A stretch of 64,000 nucleotides of DNA from JACQFZ01 sp041485885 (GTDB taxonomy: Bacteria > Pseudomonadota > Gammaproteobacteria > Acidiferrobacterales > Sulfurifustaceae): assembly GCA_041485885.1 (NCBI GenBank), contig JBGPKL010000003.1, forward strand, positions 1 to 64,000, read 5' to 3'. Positions 51,137 through 62,072 of the stretch are shown one piece after another. Numbering within the stretch: the stretch's first letter is position 1; the number at the start of each line of letters is the position of its first letter. A program made the translations under genes and the position numbers. Under the pieces are notes generated by a model that saw nothing but the letters and a program-made list of their open reading frames with translations, searched no databases and was not told where the DNA came from.

Positions 51137-52681
51137 TCAAGCGTTAGTCCCATATCGAGTCTCTTGTTTCTTGTTCGCGCTGATGAAAGCAGGTAACGCC
51201 GCCGCAAGTTGCCGTACGGTTTGCGCCGAAACGTGTAGCCCGAGCTTTGAGCGCCTCCACAAAATATCTTCGGGCGTCATTGCCCACTCGTGCTTCACCA
51301 GATAGTCGACTTCCGCTTCGAACAGGCCGTCGCCCATCTCCATACCGAGGCCGTCAATGCTTGATGCCGCCGCGAGTAGGCGGTGGGTTCGCGTGCCGTA
51401 AGCGTGCGCATAGCGGCGCAGCAGATCCGACGGCATCCACCCGTAGTGGCGTTGCAAGTCCGTGAGGAACCCATCGAAGTCCGCATTGGCGATATCGCCC
51501 CCCGGCAAAGACGCTTTCGCCGTCCATGCCGGGCGCCGCCCGCCCAACGCCGGTGCCAGCAGCTGCATCGCCTCTTCCGCAAGTCGACGGTAAGTGGTGA
51601 TCTTGCCGCCGAGTACCGAAAGCAGCGGCGCATGTCCGAGACTCGCGTCGTACTCGAGCGCATAGTCGCGCGTGACGGCCGAGAGATCGGTTGCGTCATC
51701 CTCCAAGAGCGGGCGCACTCCGGAGAAGCGCCACACAACGTCGCTCGCGGAAATCTGCTGCTTGAAATAGTGATTCGCCATCGCGCAGAGATACAGCGTT
51801 TCCTCCGGCGAAATAGCAGCCTGCGCGGGATCGCCGTCGAACGCGACGTCGGTGGTACCGATCAGGGTGAAGTCGCGCTCGTACGGAATCGCGAAGGTAA
51901 TGCGCTTGTCCGGGTTCTGCAGGAGGTAAGCGTGGTCGTGCTCGAAAAGCTTCCGCACGACGATATGGCTGCCTTTAGCCATCAGCAGATTGCGCTTGGG
52001 CGTTACCGCGAACGCGTGACGAAGTAGATTGGCTGCCCAGGGTCCCGCCGCGTTGACTAAGGTCCGCGCGCGCACGATCTGAACGGCGCCTCCGGTCGTG
52101 GGTTGCAGCGTCGCTTCCCAATGATCGGCATGACGCCGCGCAGAAATGAAGCGCGTACGCGGCAGAATGGTCGCGCCCCGATTCGCTGCGTCCATTGCAT
52201 TCAGCACGACCAGGCGAGCGTCATCAGCCCACGCATCGGAATAAACGAAGCCCTTGGTGATGCGAGACTGCAGAGGACGTCCCAATGGGCTCGACGCCAA
52301 ATCAACGACCCCAGACCCTGCCAGCAGTTCTCGTTTGCCGAGATGATCGTAGAGAAACAAGCCGGCGCGAATCAGCCAGGCGGGACGCAAACCGGCGTCG
52401 TGGGGCATGATAAAGCGCAGCGGCCGGATGATGTGAGGCGCCGCGCGAAGCAGCACCTCGCGCTCTTGCAATGCCTTTCGTACCAAATTGAATTCGTAAT
52501 ATTCGAGATAGCGCAGCCCACCGTGGATGAGCTTGGTGCTGGCCGAGGAGGTATGCGCCGCTAAGTCGTCCTGTTCGCAAAGCAACACGGACAGCCCGCG
52601 CCCGGAGGCGTCGCGGGCGATCCCGACGCCGTTGATTCCGCCTCCGACAACAAGAACGTCGTAGTTAGGGCTTTCGGCCAT
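51137..52681 (-). CDS. glpD: Glycerol-3-phosphate dehydrogenase, aerobic (FAD)
   Basis: A 514-residue membrane-associated flavoprotein feeding electrons from glycerol-3-phosphate to quinone. The FAD motif VLVVGGGINGVGIARDASGR is at the start; STKLIHGGLRYLEYYEFNLV, ALEYDA and GGKITTYRRLAEEAM are typical GlpD segments, and the C-terminal accessory domain (WAMTPEDILWRRSKLGLHVS) is present. Start ATG 52681, with a TTG directly before it. The pair glpD-glpK supports growth on glycerol or phospholipid turnover. Confidence 0.96.
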   Translation of the reverse strand: MAESPNYDVLVVGGGINGVGIARDASGRGLSVLLCEQDDLAAHTSSASTKLIHGGLRYLEYYEFNLVRKALQEREVLLRAAPHIIRPLRFIMPHDAGLRPAWLIRAGLFLYDHLGKRELLAGSGVVDLASSPLGRPLQSRITKGFVYSDAWADDARLVVLNAMDAANRGATILPRTRFISARRHADHWEATLQPTTGGAVQIVRARTLVNAAGPWAANLLRHAFAVTPKRNLLMAKGSHIVVRKLFEHDHAYLLQNPDKRITFAIPYERDFTLIGTTDVAFDGDPAQAAISPEETLYLCAMANHYFKQQISASDVVWRFSGVRPLLEDDATDLSAVTRDYALEYDASLGHAPLLSVLGGKITTYRRLAEEAMQLLAPALGGRRPAWTAKASLPGGDIANADFDGFLTDLQRHYGWMPSDLLRRYAHAYGTRTHRLLAAASSIDGLGMEMGDGLFEAEVDYLVKHEWAMTPEDILWRRSKLGLHVSAQTVRQLAAALPAFISANKKQETRYGTNA

Positions 52682-52745
52682 CAATTCTCTCGGTCAACGA
52701 TCGAACGCGGATAACGACAACGCGACACGTAGATCGGGAAAACGG

Positions 52746-52819
<74 letters not shown>

Positions 52820-52888
52820 ATAAAAGCGACGGGCCGGTATTGTAACCGGCCCGTCGTGTTACGCGTGAAGGATGAAACCCGCTACCAC

Positions 52889-54727
<1,839 letters not shown>

Positions 54728-54804
54728 ATCTCGGCCTGATGTCTATGCGGTTACTCGACAAACAAAGCGTGAAATTATAGCTGAACTTTCCATTCACTCC
54801 GAAT

Positions 54805-56553
54805 CTAGCGCCTTTCGGTCGGGACCGCGCGGGTCACTCCTACCGGAAGTCGCGTGAGATCAGCCAGTTCTCCTCTTTCGATGGGGGTTAGACCAGAGAC
54901 TTTCTCTTTTTGCAGCAACAATTCGACCTTTTCCTTTAACACCGTACGGCTCAGCTGATCCATCGCGCCCCGAAATTCAGCGGCCACATCCTGTTCAAGT
55001 ACGGAATGGCTCCACGTAGCGATCTTCGCGACACTATGTTGGTGCTCACTATCACGAAAATGCTCGACAACGGCAGCCGTATTCAATTCAGGTTTCGCCT
55101 TCAAAAGGTTCACGAGCGCTCGAAATAGCGCTATGCCGGGCAGGTCGAGCCCATCGAAAAGCGAAGAGTCGTTAATCTTCGCTGCTAGCTGCGGATGCTG
55201 CACCAGCAGAGCCACCGCCAGCCGCATGATAGGCGCGGGGGGTCTCGGCCCGACCCCAACCTCGCGGATGCGTTTATCATTCCTCACCGACAGCCGCTGG
55301 TGAATCGCGCGATCCAATTTCAACCGATCCAGCATCGCGTCCCGCAACAGGCCGGGAGGGACCTTGGACAGATAAGGCTGCGCAAGTTCTGCCAGCTGTA
55401 TACGAGCGATGCTGCGGCCCATATCTACTCGCTGCCTAAGTCCGTCGAACAGAAAATCGGGTAACATCATCGCGGAACGCGTGCGAGCGAGAAACGCTTC
55501 TTTTCCTTCCTTCTGTACCAAGGTGTCGGGATCTTCGCCGTCGGGGAGAAACATGAAACTCACGTGGCGGCCCTCGTGTAAAACCGGAAGAACGATATCG
55601 AGGGCGCGCCATGCCGCTTCCCTTCCGGCCTTATCGCCATCGAAGCAAAACACGATCTCCGGCACAAAACGGAAAAGGCGATCCAAATGATCGAGTGTCG
55701 TAGCTGTGCCCAACGTAGCGACCGCGTTATCGACGCCATATTGAACTAGGCCAACGACATCCATGTAACCCTCAACCACCACCACGCGACCGACTTTGCG
55801 GATGCTGTCGCGCGCATGAAACAAACCGTAAAGCTCGCGTCCCTTGTGGAACAGCGCGGTTTCGGGAGAGTTCAGATACTTCGGCTCGCCGGCATCGATG
55901 ATCCGACCGCCAAAACCGACAATACGTCCACGGTAATCGTGGATCGGGAACATCATTCGGTCGCGGAAGCGGTCGTAGCAGCCGCCCCCTTCTTTATGCA
56001 CCGCGAGTCCGGCTTGGACCAATAAATCGCGTTCGATGGAAGTCTTGCCTAACAAGCGCGCCAAATGATCCCAGCCGTCCGGCGCATAACCGAGACCGAA
56101 CGCGCCCGCCACTTCACCGTTGATTCCACGCCCCTTGAGATAGGCAATCGCACGCTCCGATTCGCGCAGTTGCGTGCGATAGTAACGTGCCGCCTCCTCC
56201 AAGATTCGCAGCAGTTCCCCCGTGCTTTCGCCGCGTTCGATCGTTCCCTGACTCTCCTTCGGCAAGCTGAGGCCGAGTTTCCCGGCGAGCTCCTCCACCG
56301 CTTCCGGAAAGCTCATGTGCTCGTACTCCATGAGAAATCCGATAGCAGTGCCGTGAGCACCACATCCGAAGCAGTGATAGAACTGTTTTGCGGGACTCAC
56401 GGTGAAGGAAGCGGTTTTCTCGTCATGGAAGGGGCAGCAAGCCTTGTAGTCCTTGCCCGCCTTTTTTAACGGCACCCGGGCGTCGATCACTTCGACGATG
56501 TCGGCGCGCAGCAGTATTTCATCGATGAACTGCTTCGGGATGCGTCCAGCCAT
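54805..56553 (-). CDS. dnaG: DNA primase
   Basis: A 582-residue primase that lays RNA primers at the replication fork. The N-terminal zinc motif (CPFHDEKTASF ... FYHCFGCGAHG, near residues 40-65), the TOPRIM catalytic core (VVVEGYMDVVGLVQYGVDNA; ETVFCFDGD-like EIVFCFDGDKAGREAA; LPDGEDPDTLV) and a C-terminal DnaB-binding region are in order. It is the third gene of the rpsU operon. Confidence 0.97.
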   Translation of the reverse strand: MAGRIPKQFIDEILLRADIVEVIDARVPLKKAGKDYKACCPFHDEKTASFTVSPAKQFYHCFGCGAHGTAIGFLMEYEHMSFPEAVEELAGKLGLSLPKESQGTIERGESTGELLRILEEAARYYRTQLRESERAIAYLKGRGINGEVAGAFGLGYAPDGWDHLARLLGKTSIERDLLVQAGLAVHKEGGGCYDRFRDRMMFPIHDYRGRIVGFGGRIIDAGEPKYLNSPETALFHKGRELYGLFHARDSIRKVGRVVVVEGYMDVVGLVQYGVDNAVATLGTATTLDHLDRLFRFVPEIVFCFDGDKAGREAAWRALDIVLPVLHEGRHVSFMFLPDGEDPDTLVQKEGKEAFLARTRSAMMLPDFLFDGLRQRVDMGRSIARIQLAELAQPYLSKVPPGLLRDAMLDRLKLDRAIHQRLSVRNDKRIREVGVGPRPPAPIMRLAVALLVQHPQLAAKINDSSLFDGLDLPGIALFRALVNLLKAKPELNTAAVVEHFRDSEHQHSVAKIATWSHSVLEQDVAAEFRGAMDQLSRTVLKEKVELLLQKEKVSGLTPIERGELADLTRLPVGVTRAVPTERR

Positions 56554-56611
56554 TCGACTATTCTACCGCGCTCTTCGCTTCTCGGCCGGAGCAGCTGACA
56601 AGAAGAGGAAT

Positions 56612-57058
56612 TTAACCGCCGAGCCGCGCCTTCACGCGGGCGCTCACTTGCCCAATGTCCGCACGGCCCTGGAGCTTGGGCTTGAGCACGCCCATTACCT
56701 TACCCATGTCCTTGACCGATGCTGCCCCGGTCGCGCCGAGGGCTTCCGTGACGAGTTGCTCGATCTCCGCCGGCGTTAGCGGCTGCGGGAGATAGACCTG
56801 CCAAACCGCGACATCCGCTCGCTCCTTCGCGACAAGATCAGCCCGGCCGCCTTTTTCGTAGTGCTCGATCGATTCGCGCGACTGCTTGATGAGCTTGTCG
56901 ATCACGGCGAGTATCTGCACATCGTCGAGCGTCACTCGCTCGTCGACCTCGCGCTGCTTGATGCCGGCGGTCAGCAGGCGCAACGTATCGACGCGCGCCT
57001 GATTCCTATCGCGCATCGCCTGTTTGAGGTCGTCCTGGATTCGGTCCTTAATACTCAC
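56612..57058 (-). CDS. GatB/YqeY domain protein
   Basis: A 148-residue all-helical protein of the YqeY family, related to the C-terminal tail of GatB (SIKDRIQDDLKQAMRDRNQA, RVDTLRLLTAGIKQREVDER, DMGKVMGVLKPKLQGRADIG). It is probably a tRNA-binding helper. The gene sits between rpsU and dnaG, as in many gammaproteobacteria, starting at GTG 57058 with a four-base overlap (GTGA) with the rpsU stop. Confidence 0.93.
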   Translation of the reverse strand: MSIKDRIQDDLKQAMRDRNQARVDTLRLLTAGIKQREVDERVTLDDVQILAVIDKLIKQSRESIEHYEKGGRADLVAKERADVAVWQVYLPQPLTPAEIEQLVTEALGATGAASVKDMGKVMGVLKPKLQGRADIGQVSARVKARLGG

Positions 57059-57276
57059 GCAATAACGCGCGGGCGATACGGCATCGACATACGCGCCAGC
57101 TTCTTCTGCTCGCGCTTGCGCGCGGCGGCGGCCTTACGTTTGCGGATCTCGGTGGGTTTCTCGTAGTGCTCGCGCCGGCGCATCTCGGTAAATACTCCCG
57201 CCTTTTCACACGAACGGCGGAAGCGGCGCAACGCAAGCTCGAAGGGCTCGTTTTCTTTAACGCGGACTGAAGGCAT
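57055..57276 (-). CDS. rpsU: 30S ribosomal protein S21
   Basis: 73 residues: MPSVRVKENEPFELALRRFR at the start and a basic helical tail (KREQKKLARMSMPYRPRVIA). S21 helps initiation at the anti-Shine-Dalgarno region. It is the first gene of the macromolecular synthesis operon and is divergent from tsaD across a 162-base region that must hold both promoters. Confidence 0.97.
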   Translation of the reverse strand: MPSVRVKENEPFELALRRFRRSCEKAGVFTEMRRREHYEKPTEIRKRKAAAARKREQKKLARMSMPYRPRVIA

Positions 57277-57438
57277 CGAGTCTAAACACCTCGCATGGAT
57301 GGTTGAGGAATGGGAATTCCGTCCGGAAACGGAGTCAGGACCCCGTTGGCCGGAAGGGGCGCGATTTTATCCCGTTACGCCCAGCTTTGTATATCTCGTT
57401 GGCTCCGCCAAGGACCCACTAGCCGTAAACTATAGGCC

Positions 57439-58458
57439 ATGCGTGTACTTGGCATCGAGACTTCGTGCGACGACACCGGGGTAGCCGTCTACGACTCCGA
57501 TGTCGGGCTTCTCTCCCATCTTCGCTATTCCCAGGCCGCCTTGCATCTCGACTACGGCGGGGTCGTGCCCGAACTAGCGTCCCGGGACCACATTCGCAAA
57601 ATCCTACCCCTTATTCGAAAGATCTTGGATGACGGTGGGACGGGAAAAGCACACCCGGACGGCGTGGCTTACACAGCGGGCCCCGGCCTAGCTGGCGCCT
57701 TGTTGGTCGGCGCCGCCGTCGGAAGGTCGCTCGCCCATGCCTGGAACGTACCGGCGATAGGGGTGCACCACATGGAAGGGCATTTGCTTTCGCCTCTACT
57801 CGAAGTGGATCGGCCGGAGTTTCCCTTCCTCGCGCTCCTCGTTTCCGGAGGTCATACGCTGCTCGCCGATGTGCGCGCGGTCGGCGAATACGAAGTATTG
57901 GGGGAATCCATCGACGATGCGGCCGGAGAGGCCTTCGATAAGACCGCGAAGTTGCTCGGCCTCGGCTACCCAGGAGGGCCGGCGATTGAAAAGGCGGCGG
58001 CGAACGGCCGGCCTCGACGCCTTCGTTTCCCTCGTCCGATGACCGATCGGCCCGGCCTCGATTTCAGCTTCAGCGGTCTTAAGACGGCGTGCGTACTCGC
58101 CGCTGGCAGTGAAATGTTGAGCACGCAGCGCGTCGCGGATATTGCCAGCGAGTTTCAGCAGGCCGTGATCGATACGCTGACGATAAAAGCTGAGCGAGCG
58201 CTCGTACAAACGGGACTCGAACGGCTCGTGGTGGCGGGCGGGGTGAGCGCCAATCGCTTGTTGCGCGAACGCTTGGACGCGCTAGCCACCCGCCTCCGCA
58301 TTCGATGCTACTTTCCGCGCTTCGATCTCTGCACCGACAACGGCGCGATGATCGCGTATGCCGGATATTTGCGTCTGCGCGCCGGACAATTCGACGGTGC
58401 CGCGTTCGAAGCGCGTCCGCGCTGGGAGCTTACCGACCTTCCGCCGATCGACCGCTAA
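57439..58458 (+). CDS. tsaD: tRNA N6-threonylcarbamoyladenosine synthase subunit TsaD
   Basis: A 339-residue ASKHA-fold enzyme that transfers threonylcarbamoyl to A37 of ANN-decoding tRNAs with TsaB/TsaE. The start MRVLGIETSCDDTGVAVYDS, metal-binding IGVHHMEGHLLSPLLE, LVSGGHTLLADVRAVGEYEV and VVAGGVSANRLLRERLDALA are diagnostic. Its last 29 bases overlap the plsY 3' end, tail to tail. Confidence 0.97.
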   Translation: MRVLGIETSCDDTGVAVYDSDVGLLSHLRYSQAALHLDYGGVVPELASRDHIRKILPLIRKILDDGGTGKAHPDGVAYTAGPGLAGALLVGAAVGRSLAHAWNVPAIGVHHMEGHLLSPLLEVDRPEFPFLALLVSGGHTLLADVRAVGEYEVLGESIDDAAGEAFDKTAKLLGLGYPGGPAIEKAAANGRPRRLRFPRPMTDRPGLDFSFSGLKTACVLAAGSEMLSTQRVADIASEFQQAVIDTLTIKAERALVQTGLERLVVAGGVSANRLLRERLDALATRLRIRCYFPRFDLCTDNGAMIAYAGYLRLRAGQFDGAAFEARPRWELTDLPPIDR

Positions 58459-59044
58459 GCCGGATACGCCCTTCGGTACCGGCGATGAGATTGCGGATGT
58501 TGGCACGATGTCGCCAAATGATAAGAACGGTCATGACGCCCGCGAGTGCAACATAGGCGCCGATCGGCGCCAGCCACCAAACATAGAGCGGTGCCACGCA
58601 TCCGGCGACGAGCGCGGCGAGCGACGAATAGCGAAAGGCGACCGCGACGATCGCCCACGTTACCAACAGCAACACACCAGCCATCGGGACCAGGACCATC
58701 CAGACACCGAGGGCTGTCGCCACTCCTTTGCCGCCACGAAATCCAAAAAAGACCGGATACAAGTGCCCCAGAAAAACGGTCAGACCGGCGATGGCAATAA
58801 TCCACGGATCGCTCGCAAAGAAACTCGCAAGCCATGCGGCGGCGGCGGCCTTCGCGACGTCGCCTAACAAAGTCAGCGCGCCGGCAATCTTGCCGCCATA
58901 GCGGAGCACATTCGTTGCGCCCGGATTGCCGGAGCCGATAGTGCGCGGATCAGGAAGCTTCAATAAACGGGCGACAAGGATCGCCATCGGTACCGAGCCG
59001 ATGAGGTACGTCGCGAGAATAATCAAGTAATCCACGACCGCCAA
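58430..59044 (-). CDS. plsY: Acyl-phosphate:glycerol-3-phosphate acyltransferase PlsY
   Basis: A 204-residue polytopic inner-membrane enzyme starting phosphatidic acid synthesis from acyl phosphate. Three conserved motifs: YLIGSVPMAILVARL, GSGNPGATNVLRYGGK and FFGFRGGKGVATALGVWMVL. It starts at TTG 59044 (a GTG at 59035 is possible). It uses glycerol-3-phosphate, which the glpK/glpD pair in this window also handles. Divergent from folB. Confidence 0.95.
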   Translation of the reverse strand: MAVVDYLIILATYLIGSVPMAILVARLLKLPDPRTIGSGNPGATNVLRYGGKIAGALTLLGDVAKAAAAAWLASFFASDPWIIAIAGLTVFLGHLYPVFFGFRGGKGVATALGVWMVLVPMAGVLLLVTWAIVAVAFRYSSLAALVAGCVAPLYVWWLAPIGAYVALAGVMTVLIIWRHRANIRNLIAGTEGRIRLSGRSAEGR

Positions 59045-59127
59045 TTGGAAGCGGGCCGCGCCTCGCGGTCAAGACATCCAGGAGAGTTTTTGGCTATAGT
59101 GCGACGCAAGCAACGGGCGCATCGCTT

Positions 59128-59484
59128 ATGGATCTCATTTACGTCCGCAATCTTCGTGTCGACTGCGTTATCGGGGTGTTCGAATGGGAGCGCCGCGTGC
59201 GCCAGACCGTGGCCATCGATCTCGATCTCGCCGCCGATATCGCGGGCGCCGCGCGTACCGACCGGCTGGAGGACACAATCGATTACAAGTCGATCGCCAA
59301 GCGCCTGGTTGACTACGTCGGCCAATCGCAGTTTCAGTTGGTTGAGACGTTGGCGGAACGCATAGCGGAAATCGTCTTGACGGAATTCGCGGTGCGGTGG
59401 GTGCGAGTCCGCATCAACAAGAAAGGTGCGTTGCGGCACGCGACCGACGTGGGCGTTGTAATAGAGCGCGGAACCAGGGATTGA
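59128..59484 (+). CDS. folB: Dihydroneopterin aldolase
   Basis: A 118-residue folate enzyme making 6-hydroxymethyl-dihydropterin. MDLIYVRNLRVDCVIGVFEW, TIDYKSIAKRL and the catalytic/binding FQLVETLAERIAEIVLTEF match FolB; Lys in VRINKKGALRHATDVGVVIE lies near the end. The folK ATG begins at the next base after the stop, so the two are co-translated. Confidence 0.95.
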   Translation: MDLIYVRNLRVDCVIGVFEWERRVRQTVAIDLDLAADIAGAARTDRLEDTIDYKSIAKRLVDYVGQSQFQLVETLAERIAEIVLTEFAVRWVRVRINKKGALRHATDVGVVIERGTRD

Positions 59485-59973
59485 ATGCCGCGCGTGTACG
59501 TCAGCGTCGGCTCCAATATCGAGCGGGAAAAAAATCTCCGCGGTGCGATGCGAGCGCTGCGGGCGCAATTCGGCGCGGTAACGGCATCGGCCGTGTACCA
59601 GAGCCCGGCCGAAGGGTTTGACGGCGATGCCTTTTACAATCTCGTCGCCGCGTTCGATACGGATCGTTCCCTCGAACAGTTGCGCGAGACGCTAGGCGCC
59701 ATCGAGGCGGCGCATGGCCGTACCCGTACGTCGGCGCGCTTTGCGCCGCGTACACTCGATATCGACATTCTCTTGTACGGCGACACGATCCGCCACGAAG
59801 GCGGATTCGATATCCCCCGACGAGACATCACCGAATACGCGTACGTGCTGCGTCCGCTCGCCGAGCTCGCACCACAGGCGCGCCACCCCGAAACGGCCGA
59901 ACGATTCGCCGATCTATGGCAACGCGGTGGAAACGAGCAAACATTGCGCAGAGTGTCGCTCGATCTGGATTGA
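59485..59973 (+). CDS. folK: 2-amino-4-hydroxy-6-hydroxymethyldihydropteridine pyrophosphokinase
   Basis: A 162-residue ATP-dependent pterin pyrophosphokinase, the step after FolB. VYVSVGSNIEREKNLRGAMR, SPAEGFDGDAFYNLVAAFDT, FAPRTLDIDILLYGD (magnesium-binding DxD) and DIPRRDITEYAYVLRPLAEL are typical. It converges with the pteridine-reductase-like gene 25 bases downstream. Confidence 0.96.
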   Translation: MPRVYVSVGSNIEREKNLRGAMRALRAQFGAVTASAVYQSPAEGFDGDAFYNLVAAFDTDRSLEQLRETLGAIEAAHGRTRTSARFAPRTLDIDILLYGDTIRHEGGFDIPRRDITEYAYVLRPLAELAPQARHPETAERFADLWQRGGNEQTLRRVSLDLD

Positions 59974-59998
59974 GTCGGTCGCGGCGATCCAGCCGGCG

Positions 59999-60751
59999 CT
60001 AAACGACGACGGAGCGACCACCGTCGACCGCAATGACTTGACCGGTGATATAGCCGCTATCGCGTATTAAAAAAAGCGCCGTGCGCGCAATGTCCACGGG
60101 ATCGCCCGAGCGTTTCAACGGGGTACGCGAAACTATCCGTTGTTTGGACATCTCATCGACGCCCGTCTGCGGCCATATGATCACACCGGGAGCGATACCG
60201 TTCGCCCGCACCTCCGGACCCAACTCTCGGGCGAGCACCTTGGTCAGCATGATGAGGCCGGCCTTCGCGATGCTGTAAATCGCATAGCTCGGCAGCGGTC
60301 GATCGCCATAGATGTCGGCGATATTGATGATCGAGCCGTTGTGTTTCTTGAGATGCGGGAACGCCGCCTGCGCTAAAAAGAACGGCGCCTTCAGGTTAAT
60401 CGCGAGCAGCTCGTCCCACTGCGCCTCCGTGGCTTGCCCGAACTCGGTCGGGTAGAACTGCGAGGCGTTGTTGATCAACACATCGAGCCGGCCGAACGCC
60501 TCCACGGTTTCAAACACGAGATTGCGGGCGAGCCGGTCGCCGGCACCGAGATCGCCGCGAACCAACATCACCGACTGCCGCCGCAGTTGATGTAACTCCG
60601 CTTGCAGCGCGTGCGCGGCCGCCTCCGAGGAATGGTAGTGGATGACAAGGCGCATGCCCTCGGCATGCAACGTCCGGGCGAGCGTCGCGCCGATACGATG
60701 GGCACCACCCGTAATGAGCGCTACCTTGTCTTGTAACGACGTATCGGCCAT
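59999..60751 (-). CDS. folM: Short-chain dehydrogenase, pteridine reductase-like (FolM/PTR1 type)
   Basis: A 250-residue NADPH-dependent SDR. The nucleotide site is TGGAHRIGATLARTLH, with the RIG motif usual for pteridine reductases; the catalytic Tyr/Lys is YSIAKAG; NNASQFYPTEFGQATE and IADIYGDRPLPSYAIY fit the FolM/PTR1 group. It likely reduces dihydropterins or dihydrofolate, which suits its place next to folB-folK. ATG 60751 (MADTSLQDKVALITG) is chosen over an upstream ATG at 60787 that would run into the next promoter. Confidence 0.85.
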   Translation of the reverse strand: MADTSLQDKVALITGGAHRIGATLARTLHAEGMRLVIHYHSSEAAAHALQAELHQLRRQSVMLVRGDLGAGDRLARNLVFETVEAFGRLDVLINNASQFYPTEFGQATEAQWDELLAINLKAPFFLAQAAFPHLKKHNGSIINIADIYGDRPLPSYAIYSIAKAGLIMLTKVLARELGPEVRANGIAPGVIIWPQTGVDEMSKQRIVSRTPLKRSGDPVDIARTALFLIRDSGYITGQVIAVDGGRSVVV

Positions 60752-60899
60752 GCGTTGCTGGGTTGCGGTTCCGCTATACTGCGGCAATTGTTCTACTTCA
60801 TGTCGTGCCTTGCGGCCGGGCCACCCGTGTCATCCCCAATGGGCAACGACCGCAGTCCCAGCAACGATACTCGTCTGTGCACCCAAGGCCAATAGTTCC

Positions 60900-62072
60900 A
60901 TGCCCTCGCCCCCTCGCGACTTAACAGAGCTTCCCGCGCCAACGCGGGAAGAAAGCGCCGTTAGTGCGCGGCTTAGCGAGCTCATCATGCGCGAGATACA
61001 AACCGTAGGCTCGATTCCCTTCAGTCGCTTCATGGAGCTTGCGCTCTATACGCCGGGTCTAGGTTATTACGCGGCGGGAAAGCAGAAGCTCGGTGCGGCG
61101 GGCGACTTCATCACTGCCCCCGAGTCCTTTCCGTTATTCGGGCGTTGCCTTGCGAACGCGGTCGCCGAAGTCCTGAGGCAAGTGAGCGGTGGCGATATCC
61201 TCGAAGTGGGCGCGGGCAGCGGCAAGCTCGCCGCCGCGCTATTGCAGAGACTGACGACACTCGACGCGCTTCCGCAAACCTACTACATCCTCGACGTCAG
61301 TGCCGATCTGCGCACGCGTCAGGCGGAAACGATAAAAGCTCTCGCTCCCTGCGCGTTTGAACGGGTTCGTTGGCTCGAGCGTCTGCCGGATCGGAAATTC
61401 CGCGGGCTCGTGCTCGGAAACGAATTGCTCGACGCGATGCCCGTCGAGCGGTTTCGCCTTGCCGCCGACGACGTACGAGAACTCGGTGTGACCTTGAGCA
61501 ACGACCACGTCGCGTGGACGGAGCGGGCGGCAAGCGCGGCGATTACGGAACGCGTCGCCCCGCTCGGCTTAGCGCCCGGCTACGTTTCGGAAATCGGTTT
61601 TGCTGGCGAAGCCTGGGTTAGAAGCATCGCCGATATGTTGGATACTGGCGTGGTGCTGTTGATCGACTACGGCTTCCCGCGCGCCGAGTTCTATCACCGG
61701 GACCGTTCCAGCGGGACATTGATGTGCCACTACCGGCATCGCGCACACAGCGACCCGCTCGTCCTTGTCGGACTCCAGGACATCACGGCACACGTCGATT
61801 TCACCGCAATTGCGGCGGCCGGGATCGAAGCTGGGCTCGATCTGCTCGGCTACACCTCGCAGGCGGCGTTTCTCATCGCGAGCGGGATCGAGCAGATTGT
61901 TACCGCCTCAGATCCAACCGCGGCGCGCGCCCATCTCGCGCTCACCGAACAAGTAAAGAAGCTGACGCTACCCCACGAGATGGGAGAGCTCTACAAAGTC
62001 ATCGCGCTCGGGCGCGGCATGACCGAACCGCTCAACGCGTTCGCTCTGCAGGACCGGCGCTCGCGTCTCTAA
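60900..62072 (+). CDS. SAM-dependent methyltransferase, MidA/NDUFAF7 family
   Basis: A 390-residue class I methyltransferase of DUF185 type; the mitochondrial relative NDUFAF7 methylates an arginine of complex I. Signature segments are GSIPFSRFMELALYTPGLGY, GDFITAPESFPLFGRCLANA, ILEVGAGSGKLAAALLQ, GLVLGNELLDAMPVERF and LLIDYGFPRAEFYH. Start ATG 60900; the frame is open further upstream into the folM-like gene without family sequence. The 3' end overlaps rimO tail to tail by 41 bases. Confidence 0.92.
   Translation: MPSPPRDLTELPAPTREESAVSARLSELIMREIQTVGSIPFSRFMELALYTPGLGYYAAGKQKLGAAGDFITAPESFPLFGRCLANAVAEVLRQVSGGDILEVGAGSGKLAAALLQRLTTLDALPQTYYILDVSADLRTRQAETIKALAPCAFERVRWLERLPDRKFRGLVLGNELLDAMPVERFRLAADDVRELGVTLSNDHVAWTERAASAAITERVAPLGLAPGYVSEIGFAGEAWVRSIADMLDTGVVLLIDYGFPRAEFYHRDRSSGTLMCHYRHRAHSDPLVLVGLQDITAHVDFTAIAAAGIEAGLDLLGYTSQAAFLIASGIEQIVTASDPTAARAHLALTEQVKKLTLPHEMGELYKVIALGRGMTEPLNAFALQDRRSRL

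Noticed and set aside
50965..51207. 80-codon minus-strand frame between glpD and glpK
   Set aside because: It overlaps the glpD 3' end, has no recognisable features and fits the spacer between two co-oriented genes.
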